From the NCBI GenBank assembly GCA_960531495.1, contig OY482862.1, forward strand, positions 13,239,474-13,303,473: a stretch of 64,000 nt of DNA. Direction: 5' to 3'. The notes beneath the pieces were generated by a model. That model had not been told where the DNA came from. It saw nothing but the letters and a program-made list of their open reading frames with translations, and ran no database searches. Source of the DNA: Zeus faber (taxonomy: Eukaryota; Chordata; Actinopteri; Zeiformes; Zeidae). Positions within the stretch are counted from its first letter, which is position 1. Each line of letters starts with the position of its first letter. Below are positions 59,437 through 64,000 of this stretch, in pieces. The translations under genes were made by a program, and so were the position numbers.

Positions 59437-59806
59437 GTAGAAAGTGCTGCCACACGCTACTCCTGCTGCTTTTCTTCCCAACAAGTCTCATATTTGGCAG
59501 AGCTGCTATTCACCATGTTCACATGTTGTTATTCTGAGGTGTCTGGAGTTGTGCGACTTTGTCATATATCACTGCTTGTAGTCCATCATATAGCAGTGCC
59601 ATACATACTCAGCTCTACTAATCCTAGAGGAAAGACTAGTTTCATCAAGGGTCATTGGTAATTCAGTTGTTCTCATTTAGATCTTTTAATGTGTTTATTC
59701 CACTATAGCTATTGTGTATAGCAATTTGTTCCATCAATTCATACTGTGTTTTATTGTCTAGTTGTTTGCCACTACATGCCCTGATTTTCCTCTCCCAGGG
59801 AATACA

Positions 59807-59941
<135 letters not shown>

Positions 59942-62443
59942 AACATGACACTTGTAGAAAGATTTCCAAACAACACAAGGCATAAAACACAGACTCATTG
60001 CCTCTGTAAAGTACGACAGTAGCCGAGGGGATGATAATCTTCAACTTGTGGGGTCAGAGTGTGCTTCTCAAAGTGCTATGATGTGGGCGGTGTGGCGTCG
60101 TGTGGAGTTATGTACGCCCAGTCGTCTGAAGCTCCTCCAGAGCTCTGCAGAGAAGCGCAGGGTGCTGCTCTCCCCCGTGGTCGTTCAGTCTCTCGCTACG
60201 TCCTGCTGAGATGGAGTCCCCGGGCTTCTGTTTACGGGAAAACAGCCTCTGTTCAAGATGAAGAGAACCGGGTGAAGGTTGGGAGTGTGGGAGGACAGAT
60301 CAAGGCTGCTTTTCTCGGAGCCAGCAGGCCGGGAGCCTTGAAGTGGAAATTGGCCGGGAGGAAAAGTCAATTTGTCCACGTTCATCAGCGTGTCCCTGTC
60401 TGTGTCCGCCATCAATATTCGTTTGTCTGTACGTGTGCTTTTCAAGGATGGGATTTTGCTGAGTGGAGCAGTCTAGGTAACACTAGTGTCAAGTCTGTTT
60501 TTCTTTCCTGAATGACCACCCACGGCAGCCCCATTGATGACCTTTCAAGCGTGATTTATAGTCAGCGCAAGCGAGCCGTGCCGCTCATGGCACGCGCGCT
60601 ACCAGAGAGCATGAGCATTTATAGTTGACGTGGCGATATTCTCCTGAAGGGGGCAATGTGCACGAACCACCGGGGAAACTCAAAGAACTACTGTAAATGT
60701 TACAAAGAAGTCCTGAGGGCAGGAGTAGTATATATAAAAAAATAAACAGTAAAATGAATATGGAAAGTGTTAAATGTTTGTATATTTATTGTAGTCAGTG
60801 CAGGGTTTTTTATATATAGTCTTGATTTGTTGCAAATTGTCAGTGTAAACATTATGAGCCCTGAGCTACTAATATAGACGGACAGCACTTTCTCCTTCCA
60901 TGAATTCAGCACCATCTGGTTATTTTTGTGGTCACGTGTGGAATGATCGTACAGATGCCTGTACCTGCCAACCTCTTTGCACAACCTTCCTTCGGATGCG
61001 TCAATCTTGAATCACCTGAAGCGCCTGGCACGGAGCTCCAAAAATTGGGAGGCGCGCTCCCTGGTGCGAGCGGGGGGCTGTCGTGAGTGCCGCAATGACG
61101 TCATTTATGGCGGGCGCACAGAACGACACTACGGCTGCGGGGACTATAAAGCAGCCGCTACCTTGGCATGCAACCAGGGGGCCACGCCCTTCACATGAAC
61201 ACAAGTACCAGCTGCGCGGGCCCGGATCGTCACTTGCCACCACTTGCCATTCATGTGTCATGAATAGTGAATGTTAGTTTTATGAAGCATCATCTGCTCA
61301 GTATTCCTGTCTCATCTCCCCATACTTTGTGTTTTTGTCAGCTGTGCTCTCAGATGTGAATGCTTCCCCATGCGCCAGAAACAGCTGCCAAGGGACCCTG
61401 CGTCTGTCTCCCCCTCTTCCCCTCCTCTGACAACCAGTTTCATGCTACTCCGGATGAACCCGACAACTTTATTAGCGATCTAACTGCTTTATTCAGCCCT
61501 GACATTTCGGTGGCATTTCAACTCGCTCTCCAGAGTAAACTGGGCCATTGGTTGTCAAGAAATTAGCAAATTGGGGAAAGGATCTGACATACGTTGTTGC
61601 TAGCATGTGGCGTATGCTAATTTGAAACCCAAAAAGTTGAGCTGCTGCACAGCAAACACTGCTCGATAAGGCTCGCAGAGGATGGATTTGATGCTGTTAA
61701 TTACATCGTGTATAGTGTCTTCTATTAGAGGAATAAATGGCTGCCGAAAATGTCCAGCCAGGGGTTCAGTGTCTGCTGGTCGTCTATTCCAGTGGTTCTC
61801 AAACTTTTTTAAACTTTTTCTACGCTTATATATCCCAAGAAGGCTGGAAAGGGAAAAGGGACAGGAGTAACAAATAGTGGTGGTTAGCAGCTGCAAAACT
61901 ACTACCGTCAGCTGCAAATGATGCATTACATTACTGTCCATGAAATCATAGTGTTATGTTACAGAGTTCCCCATTATGAGCTTTAGAGGATCCCTCACTA
62001 TAATGAGGGGGCATTTTACCTATATGGCCGCTCTAGTCAATTATTTCGCACAAAGCCGAGGACAACATTGGTTTCATCAACTGGAACACACGTGGTCCTA
62101 TCAACTAGTCCATGTGCATGTTTTTTTATTGGGACAACCAAACTGAGACTTGAGGAATATTTTAATATGGACAGAAAACATGGACTCCTCAATGGCCAGG
62201 CAATATTTCAGTTGTGATTATAACCACCCCATCTCTCTAAAGGCCGTTGAAATGGTTCACAGATCCATTAGAGGAGATAGATTGAGGCTTTTGCTGCAAC
62301 TTCTAAAATTTTCTAAATTTACTCCTGAAGCTGCAAGCTCAACTCCAGTTTCCTCAACCAGGTCCATTGTGGTACGTTTTAGTGATCTATGTCCTCATCA
62401 GTGACTTGGCGTAATCTATTAAAAAAAACGGCACTTTTTATTA

Positions 62444-62494
62444 TTTAAATCCCCTGATGAAGGCCATACGGCTGAAACGTGTCGGGCATTTAAA
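62444..62494 (+). ncRNA. Hammerhead-ribozyme-like motif
   Basis: CTGATGA (62454-62460) and GAAAC (62474-62478) are separated by a short stem-loop AGGCC-ATAC-GGCT. GTC (62481-62483) follows. Flanking arms TTTAAATCCC (62444-62453) and GGGCATTTAAA (62484-62494) pair over 10 bp with one bulged C, forming a stem I. This is the layout of a type I hammerhead with a minimal stem III, as reported for Penelope-like elements. Stem II needs a bulged G (or an extra A) next to the core, which is not canonical, so activity is uncertain. Confidence 0.4.
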
Positions 62495-62993
62495 ATTTAT
62501 TAAGCCACATGAGATTAGGCTTTTTAATTGACTTGCAGTGCCTGGGATTTTCCTGATTAAATAAAGTTGTACAATGCTTTATCCGAGGCACCCCACCAGG
62601 ACAGAAAAAAAAATGTCGGAACAGAAACCTCTTTCTATTCATTCTTGTGTGGAAAAGGAGAGCGGGTATAGCTCAATCTGCCCGACACCAGCTTCCCCTT
62701 GACAGGTGGAAGCAGATTAACACCTCCTAGCTCCCAAATGGGCTCCATGCTGTCAGCGCACCTTTTCAGAGACGCCTCTCTGTGTGTTCAAGTGGGAGAA
62801 GTCAAAGACGGGTAGGAAAGGAGACATCTTTGATGGTGGATAGGCCTGTCATTATCAAGCGCAGACTCCCTGCTCCACTTTTCCTCGCCATCTACACAAC
62901 CTATTTTCTTCCCTTTGAGTCCCAGGGATAGAGGAATTCAGGAATTGGATATAAAAACAAAGCTATAAATAACTAGCACTATGCTTTCCCTGG

Positions 62994-63128
<135 letters not shown>

Positions 63129-63276
63129 GGGTATCTTCTGTGATACCTTTGCTATCTGGCAAAAGTAACAATGCAAAGAGGATATTGTCATTCTATGTTC
63201 ATTACAGCACATCACTGTCAGGAAATGGTAAATTAATTTGATTTGGGGTAACATTTGTTTGTGTGTGTGCAAATTT

Positions 63277-63312
<36 letters not shown>

Positions 63313-64000
63313 AGCGTATATAGATCAGTTAAGTACGGTCAACACACATTGACAAGTATCCAACCAAATGCAATGTAACTCGAAACAATGACAAAATCAG
63401 ATTCTTGTGAAAGCTGCTGTTAGCGTGCAGTTATTAAGCAGAATACATTCCCTTAATGCAATATACTACGAGAAAAGCCTGTTAGAACAGAAACTTACTT
63501 AAAATCCTCTAATGCCGGGATCAGACTACACAAATTCAGCCCGATTTTGTTACGGCCGATAAATTTTCAGCGTTGGGAACGACCAACGGGCGTCTTTACC
63601 CCGTGAAGAGACATAATCAACAGCATCAACAGTCGTGGGGCGTTCCAGGACGCCCAGACGAAAAGGCCTAGCATGTCAGAAGTTTTTGTATTTTTCTGCC
63701 TCCTACGACGCAGAGTGCTCTCTTGCACATACCGGCATGTAAAAAAGGGATGCGGCTGTTACATTACACCGGGGAAAGTCTGACGTCATTCTGCTTAAGA
63801 ATAATAATCCGTGTGCTTCGGGCGCGTCCGGGGACGGGGGCTCTGTCCCGGCTCCGTGGGAGGGAACAGAGTCGGTCCGGGAGGCGTGGGGAGATGATGT
63901 GCAAGCTGAAACAGATTCAGATGACCAATGAACTCCTGGCCAAGACAGGGCAAAAATGGCACCATCATCTACTAATCTGACATGGTGACCATTGTGAAAG

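Noticed and set aside
60059-60511. 150-codon ORF in the nck2 intron
   Set aside because: No domain or splice context; the sequence around it is CpG-rich and repeat-like.
63723-63980. 85-codon ORF near the right edge
   Set aside because: The adjoining sequence begins with a TGCCGGGATCAGACTACAC repeat-like block, and no family is recognised.

Overview
The window is genomic DNA from a ray-finned fish, almost certainly a teleost and probably a percomorph. The basis is a conserved vertebrate gene block with fish-like protein sequences, introns with GT-AG borders, very dense dinucleotide microsatellites, and several fish-type transposons (pogo, Tc1, hAT MITEs, a tRNA-derived SINE, L2/CR1-like LINEs). 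Nothing prokaryotic or viral was seen.

Five protein-coding genes follow the order and orientation of human 2q12: pou3f3 (+, 131-1381, one exon), gpr45 (+, 9873-11033, one coding exon), c2orf49/ashwin (+, four coding exons, 15784-17259), fhl2 (-, five coding exons, 20145-21555, with a candidate non-coding first exon near 26.3-26.4 kb) and nck2 (+, first coding exon 55931-56156, with a candidate non-coding first exon ending at 33585; the rest of the gene lies beyond the window). MRPS9 and TGFBRAP1, which sit inside this block in human, were not found between their usual neighbours.

Layout: 0-1.4 kb pou3f3. 1.4-7.8 kb is non-coding with SINE and hAT relics, long (CT)n and (TG)n arrays and a duplicated minisatellite. 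7.8-11.2 kb is the gpr45 unit: a CpG-rich candidate 5' exon, a palindromic RFX-type X-box, a short uORF and the receptor CDS. 11.2-15.7 kb holds a 942-bp tandem duplication and a TTAA-flanked MITE. 15.7-17.3 kb is ashwin with a CpG-rich promoter. 18.0-18.5 kb is a hAT MITE with a clean 8-bp target duplication. 20.1-26.6 kb is fhl2, whose candidate promoter carries a perfect CArG box. 26.6-33.3 kb is the intergenic space between the divergently transcribed fhl2 and nck2. 33.3-55.9 kb is the likely nck2 first intron, which holds a nearly complete pogo transposon and a Tc1 fossil. 56.2-64 kb is nck2 intron 2 sequence with a SINE, a LINE fragment and a hammerhead-like RNA motif.

The genes do not form one pathway. 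POU3F3 is a neural transcription factor, GPR45 an orphan neuronal receptor, ashwin a small nuclear protein, FHL2 a LIM-only cofactor and NCK2 an SH2/SH3 adaptor. They stay together as an old syntenic block. The a/b teleost paralogue of each gene cannot be decided from this window alone. All comparisons with human proteins are from memory, not from a database search.
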